DNA of 64,000 nt from Neisseria sp. (GTDB lineage Bacteria > Pseudomonadota > Gammaproteobacteria > Burkholderiales > Neisseriaceae), in assembly GCF_030530745.1 (NCBI RefSeq), contig NZ_JAUMUI010000002.1, positions 3,729-67,728 on the forward strand, written 5' to 3'. Each line of letters begins with the position of its first letter. The first letter of the stretch is position 1. Of the stretch, positions 8,518 through 15,428 are shown piece by piece. The notes under the pieces are model-generated. The model did no database searches and was not told the origin of the DNA. It worked only from the letters and a program-made list of their open reading frames with translations. Position numbers and translations under genes: made by a program.

Positions 8518-9419
8518 AGTTTTTGCGCAGCCAGAAACGCTTCCAACTCGGCCGACACGGGCATACCGCCCTGCGCGCCCGCTTTGGTTACCGACAATGC
8601 GGCGGCGGCGTTGGCCTTGCGCACGGCTGTTTCCATACCTTCGGCACAGAACACGGCGAAGGCTCCGTTAAACGTGTCGCCCGCACCGGTTGTGTCCACG
8701 GGGGTAACTTTGAAGCCGCCCTGCCGGTGCAGCACGCCCTGCCCGTCGTTATACAGCGCGCCTTCGCTGCCGCGCGTCATCAGCACTTGGCAAGGGGAGC
8801 GGGCGATTAATTCTTCCGCCGGCGTGTTTTCGGGCAAACCCAAGCTGATGGCCAGCTCGTGGGCGTTGGGCGTGAGCAGCGTAACCAAATCGAGCAGCTC
8901 GGCCGGCAGCTTCTGCGCGGGCGCGGGGTTAAGTACGAAAGGTTTGCCGTGTTTGCGCGCCAGCTTGGCGGCGGCAATCACGCACTCCATGGGGATTTCC
9001 AATTGTGCCAGCACCACGTCGGCACCGGCGATTTGCTTTTCGCAGGCTTCGATATACTCGGGCGTGATGCCGAAATTGGCACCGGAAACCACGATGATGT
9101 GGTTGTCGCCTTCGGCTACGGTGATATTGGCCATACCGGTCGGCTCATCTTCCAACACGCGCACACCCGCAATATCGATGCCTTCACGCTTCAGGTTTTC
9201 CAGAGCTTCGCTGCCGAAACCGTCGTTGCCCACTGCGCCCACCATGCTTACATCGGCCCCCAAACGTGCCGCCGCCACCGCCTGATTGGCACCTTTGCCG
9301 CCCATAAAACGCCGGAACGATGTGCCCAGCAGGGTTTCGCCCGGCTGCGGAAACCGGGGCGACGATGTAACCAAATCCATATTGATGCTGCCGACTACGG
9401 CGATTTTCGGTGTTTGCAT
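8514..9419 (-). CDS. rbsK: Ribokinase
   Basis: 301-residue PfkB-family sugar kinase converting ribose to ribose-5-phosphate. The N-terminal signature GSINMDLVTS, the GGKGANQAVAAARLG motif, the anion hole/catalytic DTTGAGDTFNGAF with its catalytic Asp and the C-terminal ASLS-type K+ site region (AALSVTKAGAQ) are all present. Length is typical. No ribose transporter or rbsR lies nearby, so it probably salvages ribose from nucleosides. The last codon and stop sit at the edge of the 166-bp repeat, whose terminal TAG is used as the stop. Confidence 0.92.
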   Translation of the reverse strand: MQTPKIAVVGSINMDLVTSSPRFPQPGETLLGTSFRRFMGGKGANQAVAAARLGADVSMVGAVGNDGFGSEALENLKREGIDIAGVRVLEDEPTGMANITVAEGDNHIIVVSGANFGITPEYIEACEKQIAGADVVLAQLEIPMECVIAAAKLARKHGKPFVLNPAPAQKLPAELLDLVTLLTPNAHELAISLGLPENTPAEELIARSPCQVLMTRGSEGALYNDGQGVLHRQGGFKVTPVDTTGAGDTFNGAFAVFCAEGMETAVRKANAAAALSVTKAGAQGGMPVSAELEAFLAAQKL

Positions 9420-9510
9420 GGCGGGTTTCCTTTAACGGGTTGTTCCATCGGAATCGGGTTGTTTTTTCAGACGGCCTACGGTTTGAACGGAAAGGCCGTC
9501 TGAAAATGCC

Positions 9511-9590
9511 GGGGTCTGTTGACAATTAACGCAATGGCAGTGTTTTTGGTCAAAAGACCGCTTCGCCGGCCAATTGTCAACAGACCCTAG
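9511..9590. mobile_element. Short (80-bp) internally deleted repeat element, copy B
   Basis: Has the same ends as the 166-bp element (GGGGTCTGTTGACAATT and TTGTCAACAGACCCTAG) but lacks about half of the centre. Its right CTAG edge provides the stop codon of the GNAT gene (9587-9589). Confidence 0.75.
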
Positions 9591-9847
9591 GGCTGTCGTT
9601 TGGCCAACACCGCCGCCGCATAATCGCAGCTGGCGGTTAAGGCAACGTTTTGCTTGGCCGCTTCGGTTGCGGCGGCTTCCACCAACACCCGCGCCAGCCC
9701 CTTGCCGCGATGGGCCGGGTTAATAACGGTGTGGTCGATATCCCATGCGCCGTTTTTGATACGGTAGGTCAAATAACCCGCTTCATCGAAATCTTGCAAC
9801 AGGGAGAATTTCTGCTGATCGGGAAAATATTCCACAGTACTCATCAT
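9587..9847 (-). CDS. Small GNAT-fold N-acetyltransferase (YjdJ/COG2388-like)
   Basis: 86-residue minimal acetyltransferase of the single-domain type related to human GTLF3B/NATD1. The acetyl-CoA pyrophosphate loop is visible in VINPAHRGKGLARVLVEAA, followed by the CDYAAAVL segment where the family has a conserved Cys-x-Tyr. AAAGGA precedes two adjacent ATGs at 9847 and 9844; either is possible. The substrate is unknown. The stop codon is contributed by the repeat at 9511-9590, so the C-terminus (AKRQP) may differ by a few residues from relatives. Confidence 0.8.
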   Translation of the reverse strand: MMSTVEYFPDQQKFSLLQDFDEAGYLTYRIKNGAWDIDHTVINPAHRGKGLARVLVEAAATEAAKQNVALTASCDYAAAVLAKRQP

Positions 9848-10197
9848 AATATCCTTTGAAAACAGTAAATAGTATGACCCGTATCAGGGTTTCCGACATT
9901 CAGTACAACAGAGGTATTTTAATTGGAAATCCGCGCCTGCCGAATCCAACAACACCCTCAAAACACCCCGGCTCCCTGCGTCTTCCCTCATACGCAGCTC
10001 TTGCGAGCCTTATATTTTTATTGTACCTGCAAGCAGGCCTGCCGACGGTTTTTAAAGCGGCTGTAAGCGGCAACAGACCGATGCGCCACAGCCGCAAACC
10101 TCTTCGCAGATGGCAGTATCCGAATCCCAATTCAACCGAATCACCGGCATAAAGACAGCTGTACACAGGGTTGATACGGCACAAATACAGGTTCCGT
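9848..10197. other. Intergenic region, no supported gene
   Basis: About 345 bp between the GNAT gene and the repressor gene. Open frames on both strands lack ribosome binding sites and have compositions unlike real proteins. No hairpin terminator with a T-run is obvious. It may hold a decayed repeat; nothing more can be supported. Confidence 0.5.
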
Positions 10198-10887
10198 TCA
10201 AATACTCCGCCCGAACCACTCCACCCTGCCGATAACAGCCACATCGTCGGTCATATTGTTGAGATTGATTTCAAACGTGGGGTAGGCCTCATTGGCGGAA
10301 ATCACGTTCACGATTCCGCCCGGCATCAACTGCAAACGCTTAACTAATAAGTTTTCATTCAGGCGCAACACATAAAGACCGTCGCGCGGGGTGGTTTCAC
10401 CGTGGTTGATCAGAATCGAATCGCCGTCGTTCAACACGCCCTCCATCGAATCGCCTTTTACCGAAATCACCGAAAGGTTTTTGGTGTCGCGGGTTACATA
10501 ATTTTCTATCCAATACCGGCGGAAAGCCATGGTAAACACAGGCGTTTCGTCACCCACCAAACGGCCGTGCCCCGCCGCCGCCTGAATATCGTAACGGGGC
10601 ACGAACACAAATTCGTCGATGTCCACAGGATTGCCCAGTGTATCTTCCGCCGTTACTGCCGGAGGTGCGGCAGTGTTTGGAAACGGTTCGCCTTCGCCCG
10701 TTAGCAGCCAATCGATGCTGCAACCTTTCAATTGTTTGATTTTCTTCAGTGTTTCTGCCTTCGGCAAACCGCCTTCGTTCCAAATGCGGCTGAAACCCGC
10801 AATCGTCATGTCGATATCCGCCGCGATTTTTGCCTGCCTGGCTTCATTTTTCCAAAGAAAAGCCAACCTGTCTTTAAACGTGTTCAT
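10198..10887 (-). CDS. LexA-like XRE/S24 transcriptional repressor
   Basis: 229 residues. An N-terminal helix-turn-helix of about 65 residues is followed by a linker and a C-terminal S24 (LexA/CI) peptidase domain. A candidate Ala-Gly cleavage site lies in IQAAAGHGRLV. The catalytic Ser is in GDSMEGVLNDGD and the catalytic Lys in NENLLVKRLQ. Only one Cys (residue 56, in KGCSIDW) was seen. The start at 10887 has AAGGAAG just upstream. The size, the lone Cys and a divergent small gene recall the gonococcal LexA-like regulator NG1427, which represses itself and its neighbour and responds to oxidation; this parallel is from memory. No prophage genes surround it. Confidence 0.85.
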   Translation of the reverse strand: MNTFKDRLAFLWKNEARQAKIAADIDMTIAGFSRIWNEGGLPKAETLKKIKQLKGCSIDWLLTGEGEPFPNTAAPPAVTAEDTLGNPVDIDEFVFVPRYDIQAAAGHGRLVGDETPVFTMAFRRYWIENYVTRDTKNLSVISVKGDSMEGVLNDGDSILINHGETTPRDGLYVLRLNENLLVKRLQLMPGGIVNVISANEAYPTFEINLNNMTDDVAVIGRVEWFGRSI

Positions 10888-10942
10888 GTATCTTCCTTTT
10901 TCAGGTGTGGTTTTGCATACCATCCTGCCATTTGTCTTTATT

Positions 10943-10968
10943 TTACTTTAGTTTTATTCAAAAAGTAA
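10943..10968. promoter_or_regulatory. Candidate repressor operator
   Basis: Inverted repeat TTACTTT (10943-10949) and AAAGTAA (10962-10968), 19 bp centre to centre, lies in the AT-rich divergent region 56 bp upstream of the LexA-like gene. The position fits autoregulation; no binding evidence exists. Confidence 0.35.
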
Positions 10969-11191
10969 GATAAATTTTAAAAATAAATAAGAAAAAGTAT
11001 TGCAATTTCAGATTTAGATAAGTAATATTCGCTCAAGCTTAGATTTACATTATATTTTTTTATTTCAACAAAACATTGTCTTATGATTTAAAACAGCCAT
11101 TCGGTTTTACTCAGCCGCCTTGATATGGAAGCATAAAGCGGCTAAATAAAATCTTAGCAAAACCGGCTAACTGAGAAAAAAGGAAAGAATC

Positions 11192-11467
11192 ATGCAAAGC
11201 AAGCAACGCAAAGGGTTGGTGTTATTCAGCACATTAACTGTAATGGCAGTGGTGTTTTCTTCCGGCTACACCGAAGCCCAATCGGCTGAAATGCCGCTGT
11301 CAGAATTGGGCTGCGACAAACTGAATACGCTGCGGATTACGCAAATGAGCGGCAAACAACAGGCCTTTGCACGCGAATGCGCCGCCGCAGAGGCTGCCCA
11401 AGCGTGGGAGCAGTCTTACGGCACATTGAATTCCGAAAACCTGATTGCAGGTGTGGTGTATGAATAA
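11192..11467 (+). CDS. Small secreted protein of unknown function
   Basis: 91 residues. The N-terminus (MQSKQRKGLVLFSTL...) has a basic n-region and hydrophobic core. A signal-peptidase site is plausible near SSGYTEAQSA, leaving about 58 residues with two Cys (ELGCDK and RECAAA) that could form a disulfide. AAAGGAAAG lies 6-9 nt before the ATG. It is divergent from the LexA-like repressor, so it may be the repressor's target gene, as inferred for the gonococcal NG1427/NG1428 pair. No domain is recognised. The upstream region is strongly AT-rich compared with the rest of the window. Confidence 0.7.
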   Translation: MQSKQRKGLVLFSTLTVMAVVFSSGYTEAQSAEMPLSELGCDKLNTLRITQMSGKQQAFARECAAAEAAQAWEQSYGTLNSENLIAGVVYE

Positions 11468-11562
11468 CAGATAAGACCGCCGGACTGGAACGATACCTGG
11501 CGGTTGTCGGAAATATCCGCAAAAGCAAAAATCAGGGATGCAGCCAAAACTGCTGTGGCGGA

Positions 11563-12087
11563 TTATAATTTATTCAATGCCAGCCATTTTTCCAAATCTT
11601 CGGCGCTGATGCCTTTGTTATCCTCAAAATCCAGCTTGTTGACCTGACGGCCTTTTGCATATTTAGCCAACACCGGCGTGCCGCTCAAACCGTATTGCTG
11701 TTTGAATGCCGCCCAGGCGGATTTATCTTGGTGCAAACGGTGCACGTTTACAAAATAAATTTTGCCGCCCAGCTTGTGCGAAGCGATATACCGTTTGAAC
11801 ATCGGTTCGAACACATTGCAGTCGCCGCAGCTCGGCCGGCCGATATAGGCGTAAAACGTATCGCCGCCCGCCACTTTGGCTTTAAAATTTTCAACGGTTA
11901 AACTGTTGAGTTCAAAATAAATATCGGAATACGTGTTTTCCAAACGCCTGCTGTTTTCGGCAGAAAGCCTCACCGCCGTTTCCGCCTCGGCCAATTTATC
12001 CTGCAACGTTTGCGTTCCACGGCTTGGGCTGCCGCAGGCTGCCAGCAGACAAACCAATGAAGCGGAAATTAAAATTTTGGCAGGCAT
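11563..12087 (-). CDS. Thioredoxin-fold lipoprotein (bacteriocin-accessory-protein-like)
   Basis: 174 residues from the ATG at 12087, which has AAGGAG 6 nt upstream; an ORF start further upstream is unlikely. The signal peptide ends at lipobox LLAAC (Cys18). A helical, heptad-rich stretch (residues 27-55) follows. A thioredoxin-like domain then carries the CGDC active site at residues 87-90 and the cis-Pro loop GTPVLAKYAKGR. The pattern IGRPSCGDC resembles Bta/pediocin-accessory thioredoxins, implying disulfide chemistry at the outer or inner membrane surface. No bacteriocin gene is adjacent. Reductant and substrate are unknown. Confidence 0.8.
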   Translation of the reverse strand: MPAKILISASLVCLLAACGSPSRGTQTLQDKLAEAETAVRLSAENSRRLENTYSDIYFELNSLTVENFKAKVAGGDTFYAYIGRPSCGDCNVFEPMFKRYIASHKLGGKIYFVNVHRLHQDKSAWAAFKQQYGLSGTPVLAKYAKGRQVNKLDFEDNKGISAEDLEKWLALNKL

Positions 12088-12311
12088 CGCAAACTCCTTT
12101 ATTTTAAAGATTGGCAATAGTCGGATTATAAAACCACCGGTTCAAACCAAAGCAGCCAACCCGCCCTTTATTTGCTTATGCTCAAACCATTTAGGATACC
12201 GCCAAACCAAACAAGGCGCCGGCGCAGCCCGAATTTGCCGAAAAACCGACCTATCCTACTGAATCGAAAAACTTTAGTTTTCACCTTTGCCTCTATCGGC
12301 ATTTACAAAAC

Positions 12312-12340
12312 TTGACCCTGAAAACGGTTTGCAGTATATT
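12312..12340 (+). promoter_or_regulatory. Promoter of metNI
   Basis: TTGACC (12312-12317), a 17-nt spacer and TATATT (12335-12340). Predicted transcription start is near 12347, leaving a leader of about 135 nt before metN. Confidence 0.6.
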
Positions 12341-12346
12341 TACGCG

Positions 12347-12473
12347 CTAAATTTACCGCCGATTTGACACAGCTTGCGGGCGTTAAACAGCTAAAGCGTA
12401 GGTTGCACTTTGTTTGCAGCCCCATCCGTTTGCATTCCGGCCCGCTGTGTTACACATCGGGCTTTGTTGTTTT
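12347..12473 (+). promoter_or_regulatory. Candidate transcription attenuator/riboswitch leader of metNI
   Basis: A terminator-like hairpin GCCCG/CGGGC (12440-12444 with 12458-12462; inner TGTG/CACA) is followed by TTTGTTGTTTT immediately before the metN RBS. The 5' arm GCCCGCTGTGT is also complementary to ACACAGC...GGGC at 12367-12381 (11 pairs around a 4-nt bulge), giving a mutually exclusive antiterminator. It matches no SAM riboswitch consensus I know. Confidence 0.5.
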
Positions 12474-12482
12474 GGATAAACT

Positions 12483-13220
12483 ATGATTACTTTGGACAAT
12501 GTTTCCAAGCGCTATCAAAACCGCGATAAAACGTGGTTTACCGCCGTGGAGCCGACCTCGCTGCAAATCGAAGCGGGCGAGATTTTCGGCCTGATGGGCT
12601 ATTCGGGCGCAGGCAAATCCACGCTGCTGCGCCTGATCAACCTGCTCGAGCGACCCGACACCGGCACGGTAACGGTAGCCGGGCAGGAGCTGACTTCGTT
12701 AAACGCCGCCCAACTGCGCCGTGCGCGGCAAAACATCGGCATGGTATTCCAGCAGTTTAACCTGCTTTCCAACCGCACCGTGGCCGGCAATGTGGCATTT
12801 CCGCTGGAAATCGCCGGCTGGCCGTCTGAAAAAATCCAAGCGCGGGTGGCGGAATGTCTGGAAATCGTGGAGCTGGAAAACCGTGCCGCCCACTACCCGG
12901 CCCAGCTTTCGGGCGGCCAAAAACAGCGTGTGGGCATCGCCCGCGCCCTCGCCCCCAACCCGCAAGTGATACTGGCCGACGAGCCGACCTCCGCACTCGA
13001 TCCGGCCACCACCCGCAGCGTGTTGGAATGTTTGGAAGACATCAACAAACGCTTCAACGTAACCATCGTTATCGTTACCCACGAGATGAGCGTACTGCGC
13101 CGCCTGTGCAACCGCGCCGCCCTGCTGCATCACGGCAGGTTGGTGGAAACCGTTTGCGTAGAAAACAACCAAATCCGCGCCCAATCCGAAATCGGGCGCG
13201 AGCTGGTTCGGGAGGATTGA
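12483..13220 (+). CDS. metN: Methionine ABC transporter ATP-binding protein
   Basis: 245-residue ABC ATPase that energises D/L-methionine uptake. Walker [11 protein letters not shown]-loop QQFNLLS, signature [15 protein letters not shown], Walker [13 protein letters not shown] and H-loop VTHEMS are intact. It is about 100 residues shorter than E. coli MetN and lacks the C-terminal ACT-like NIL domain, so the allosteric methionine inhibition seen in E. coli should be absent. It is the first gene of metN-metI with a 1-nt gap to metI, preceded by the candidate attenuator leader. GGATAAACT serves as the RBS. Confidence 0.93.
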   Translation: MITLDNVSKRYQNRDKTWFTAVEPTSLQIEAGEIFGLMGYSGAGKSTLLRLINLLERPDTGTVTVAGQELTSLNAAQLRRARQNIGMVFQQFNLLSNRTVAGNVAFPLEIAGWPSEKIQARVAECLEIVELENRAAHYPAQLSGGQKQRVGIARALAPNPQVILADEPTSALDPATTRSVLECLEDINKRFNVTIVIVTHEMSVLRRLCNRAALLHHGRLVETVCVENNQIRAQSEIGRELVRED

Positions 13221-13221
13221 T

Positions 13222-13908
13222 ATGGCAGGCTTAACCCTTTCGCAAGCCTTGGAAACCATCGGCCGTATGCGCGGCGAAATCGTGCAGGCTTTATGGGAAA
13301 CTTTCGTGATGGTGGGTTTGTCGACCGCATCCGCCACCGTGTTCGGCACCCTGCTGGGCGTACTGCTGTTCGTTACCGCCACCCGCCAACTGCACTACAA
13401 CCGCCCCGTCAATCTGGTGTTGGACAACCTGGTTAACCTGATGCGCGCATTTCCGTTTGTGATTCTGATGATTGCGATGATTCCCGCCACCCGCGCCATT
13501 GTCGGCAGCACCATCGGCCCGGTTGCCGCCTCACTGGTGCTGAGCGTTTCCGGCCTGTTTTACTTTGCCCGCCTGGTCGAACAAAACCTGCGCGAGGTGC
13601 CGCGCGGCGTGATCGAAGCCGCCATCAGCATGGGGGCTTCCCCTATGACAGTTATCCGCAAAATATTATTAAACGAAGCCCGCGCGGGCATGGTGTCGAG
13701 CATTACCGTGCTGGCCATCGGCCTGCTTTCATACAGCGCGGCGGCCGGCATGATCGGCGGCGGCGGCTTGGGCGATTTGGCCGTCCGCTACGGCTATTAC
13801 CGCTACCAAACCGAAGTAATCATTTTTATCGTGGCCATTTTGGTTTTGCTGGTGGTGGCGATTCAGAGTTTGGGCAATTTTATTTCACGCAAATTGGATA
13901 AACGCTGA
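13222..13908 (+). CDS. metI: Methionine ABC transporter permease
   Basis: 228-residue inner-membrane permease with about five hydrophobic segments. The EAA loop that contacts the ATPase is visible as GVIEAAISMGASPMTVIRKI, followed by ARAGMVSSIT and the terminal helices. It begins 1 nt after metN, so the two are translationally coupled. Length matches E. coli MetI (217). An inverted DUS terminator follows directly, so metQ, 318 bp downstream, may be transcribed separately. Confidence 0.94.
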   Translation: MAGLTLSQALETIGRMRGEIVQALWETFVMVGLSTASATVFGTLLGVLLFVTATRQLHYNRPVNLVLDNLVNLMRAFPFVILMIAMIPATRAIVGSTIGPVAASLVLSVSGLFYFARLVEQNLREVPRGVIEAAISMGASPMTVIRKILLNEARAGMVSSITVLAIGLLSYSAAAGMIGGGGLGDLAVRYGYYRYQTEVIIFIVAILVLLVVAIQSLGNFISRKLDKR

Positions 13909-13912
13909 TAAA

Positions 13913-13951
13913 CTTTCAGACGGCCTTTTGTGATGAAAGGCCGTCTGAAAG
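13913..13951. terminator. Inverted DUS terminator after metI
   Basis: 16-bp stem CTTTCAGACGGCCTTT (13913-13928) with its complement at 13936-13951, just after the metI stop. Confidence 0.75.
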
Positions 13952-13987
13952 CCCAGAAACATTACCTAAAGTATGCAGAAGTACATA

Positions 13988-14062
13988 CGTCATACTCGGG
14001 CTTAACCCGAGTATCCCATGTTACTGAAATTCAAGATACTCGGGTCAAGCCCGAATATGACG
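13988..14062. repeat. dRS3-like paired palindromic repeat, copy 1
   Basis: A 75-bp block bounded by CGTCATACTCGGG and CCCGAATATGACG. Each end is itself a hairpin (ATACTCGGG/CCCGAGTAT), separated by about 20 bp of spacer. The design resembles Neisseria dRS3-flanked intergenic mosaic elements but with a different sequence. A second copy lies at 29662-29739. Confidence 0.75.
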
Positions 14063-14226
14063 AAGCTGTTTCGGGTTATCTTGCTTGCAGCTATCTATCG
14101 AAATAACCAAAAGATTAATCAAACTGCTTCAACAAACCGTTACATCAGGCTGGTTTTAACAGGTGTTTTATACCCGGTAAGGCCGTCTGAAATTTTTAAA
14201 CCCACTTAATTTTCGGAGTTACCAAC

Positions 14227-15144
14227 ATGCAAACATCCGCTTTATTTAGAACCTTCTCGGCAGGCGCGCTGGCGCTGGCGCTGGCAGCCTGCGGCGGCCA
14301 GAAAGAAACTGCCCCCGCAGCCGCTTCCGCCGCATCGCAACCTGCCGCCGCCGGCGCTGAAAAACAAGAAATCGTATTCGGCACCACCGTCGGTGATTTC
14401 GGCGATATGGTCAAAGACCAAATCAAACCCGAATTGGAAAAAAAAGGCTATAAAGTCAAACTGATCGAATTCACCGATTATGTGCGTCCCAATCTGGCGC
14501 TGGCCGAAGGAGAACTGGACATCAATATCTTCCAGCACAAACCTTATCTGGACGACTTCAAAAAAGAACACAAACTCGACATTACCGAAGTGTTCCAAGT
14601 GCCGACCGCACCGTTGGGCCTCTACCCCGGCAAGCTGAAATCGCTGGATGAAGTAAAAGACGGCAGCAGCGTTTCGGCCCCCAACGACCCTTCCAACTTC
14701 GCCCGCGCCTTGGTAATGCTCGACGAATTGGGCTGGATTAAACTGAAAGACGGCATCAACCCGCTCACCGCATCTAAAAACGACATCGCCGAAAACCTGA
14801 AAAACATTAAAATCGTCGAGTTAGAGGCTGCCCAACTGCCGCGCAGCCGCGCCGATGTCGACTTTGCCGTTGTCAACGGCAACTACGCCATGAGCAGCGG
14901 CATGAAGCTGACCGAGACCCTGTTCCAAGAGCCGAGCTTCGCTTATGTGAACTGGTCTGCCGTGAAAACTGCCGATAAAGACAGCCAATGGGTAAAAGAC
15001 GTAACCGACGCGTATAACTCAGACGGATTCAAAACCTACGCCAAACAGCGTTTCGAGGGCTACAAATACCCCGCATCATGGGGAGAACAGGCCGCCGCCG
15101 GCGCCAAAGCCGAAGCAGCTTCTGCCGCATCGGCAGCCAAATAG
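14227..15144 (+). CDS. metQ: Methionine-binding lipoprotein MetQ
   Basis: 305-residue substrate-binding protein of the NlpA/MetQ family. The signal peptide ends at the lipobox ALAAC. An Ala/Pro/Gln-rich tether follows, then the bilobed binding domain beginning KQEIVFGTTVGDF. Typical segments are PNLALAEGELDINIFQHKPYLD, SVSAPNDPSNFARAL, VELEAAQLPRS and DFAVVNGNYA. The C-terminus has an extra low-complexity Ala/Glu/Lys tail (AGAKAEAASAASAAK). In meningococci and gonococci the homologue is a surface-exposed vaccine candidate. It follows metNI but after a terminator and repeat, so it probably has its own promoter. Confidence 0.93.
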   Translation: MQTSALFRTFSAGALALALAACGGQKETAPAAASAASQPAAAGAEKQEIVFGTTVGDFGDMVKDQIKPELEKKGYKVKLIEFTDYVRPNLALAEGELDINIFQHKPYLDDFKKEHKLDITEVFQVPTAPLGLYPGKLKSLDEVKDGSSVSAPNDPSNFARALVMLDELGWIKLKDGINPLTASKNDIAENLKNIKIVELEAAQLPRSRADVDFAVVNGNYAMSSGMKLTETLFQEPSFAYVNWSAVKTADKDSQWVKDVTDAYNSDGFKTYAKQRFEGYKYPASWGEQAAAGAKAEAASAASAAK

Positions 15145-15163
15145 CCCGAAATTTGAAATACCG

Positions 15164-15196
15164 AACGCCTTTCCTGTTTTGGAAAGGCGTTTTTTT
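15164..15196 (+). terminator. metQ intrinsic terminator
   Basis: AACGCCTTTCC (15164-15174), a 6-nt loop, then GGAAAGGCGTT and a T7 run. Confidence 0.9.
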
Positions 15197-15428
15197 ACAG
15201 ACAAAATAAACAATAAAGCACCGTTTTTTCCTTATTTTATTTGCGCAAACCACATACCGTACGGTTATGCCGTCTGAAACAGCCTGCCGGACGGAATGTT
15301 TGAGAGTTACGCTACCGAAGAAAATCATGATATAAACCGACAGACAGGCCGCTGTTTCGCAGCGGTGCCAATGCAGCGCAAACACTCCGGGCCCACTGTT
15401 TTCTGCCCGCCATCCCGAAAGGAGCATT

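Noticed and set aside
9856-10244. Open frames on both strands in the gap before the repressor gene
   Set aside because: No ribosome binding site, odd composition and no recognisable domain; likely chance or a decayed repeat.
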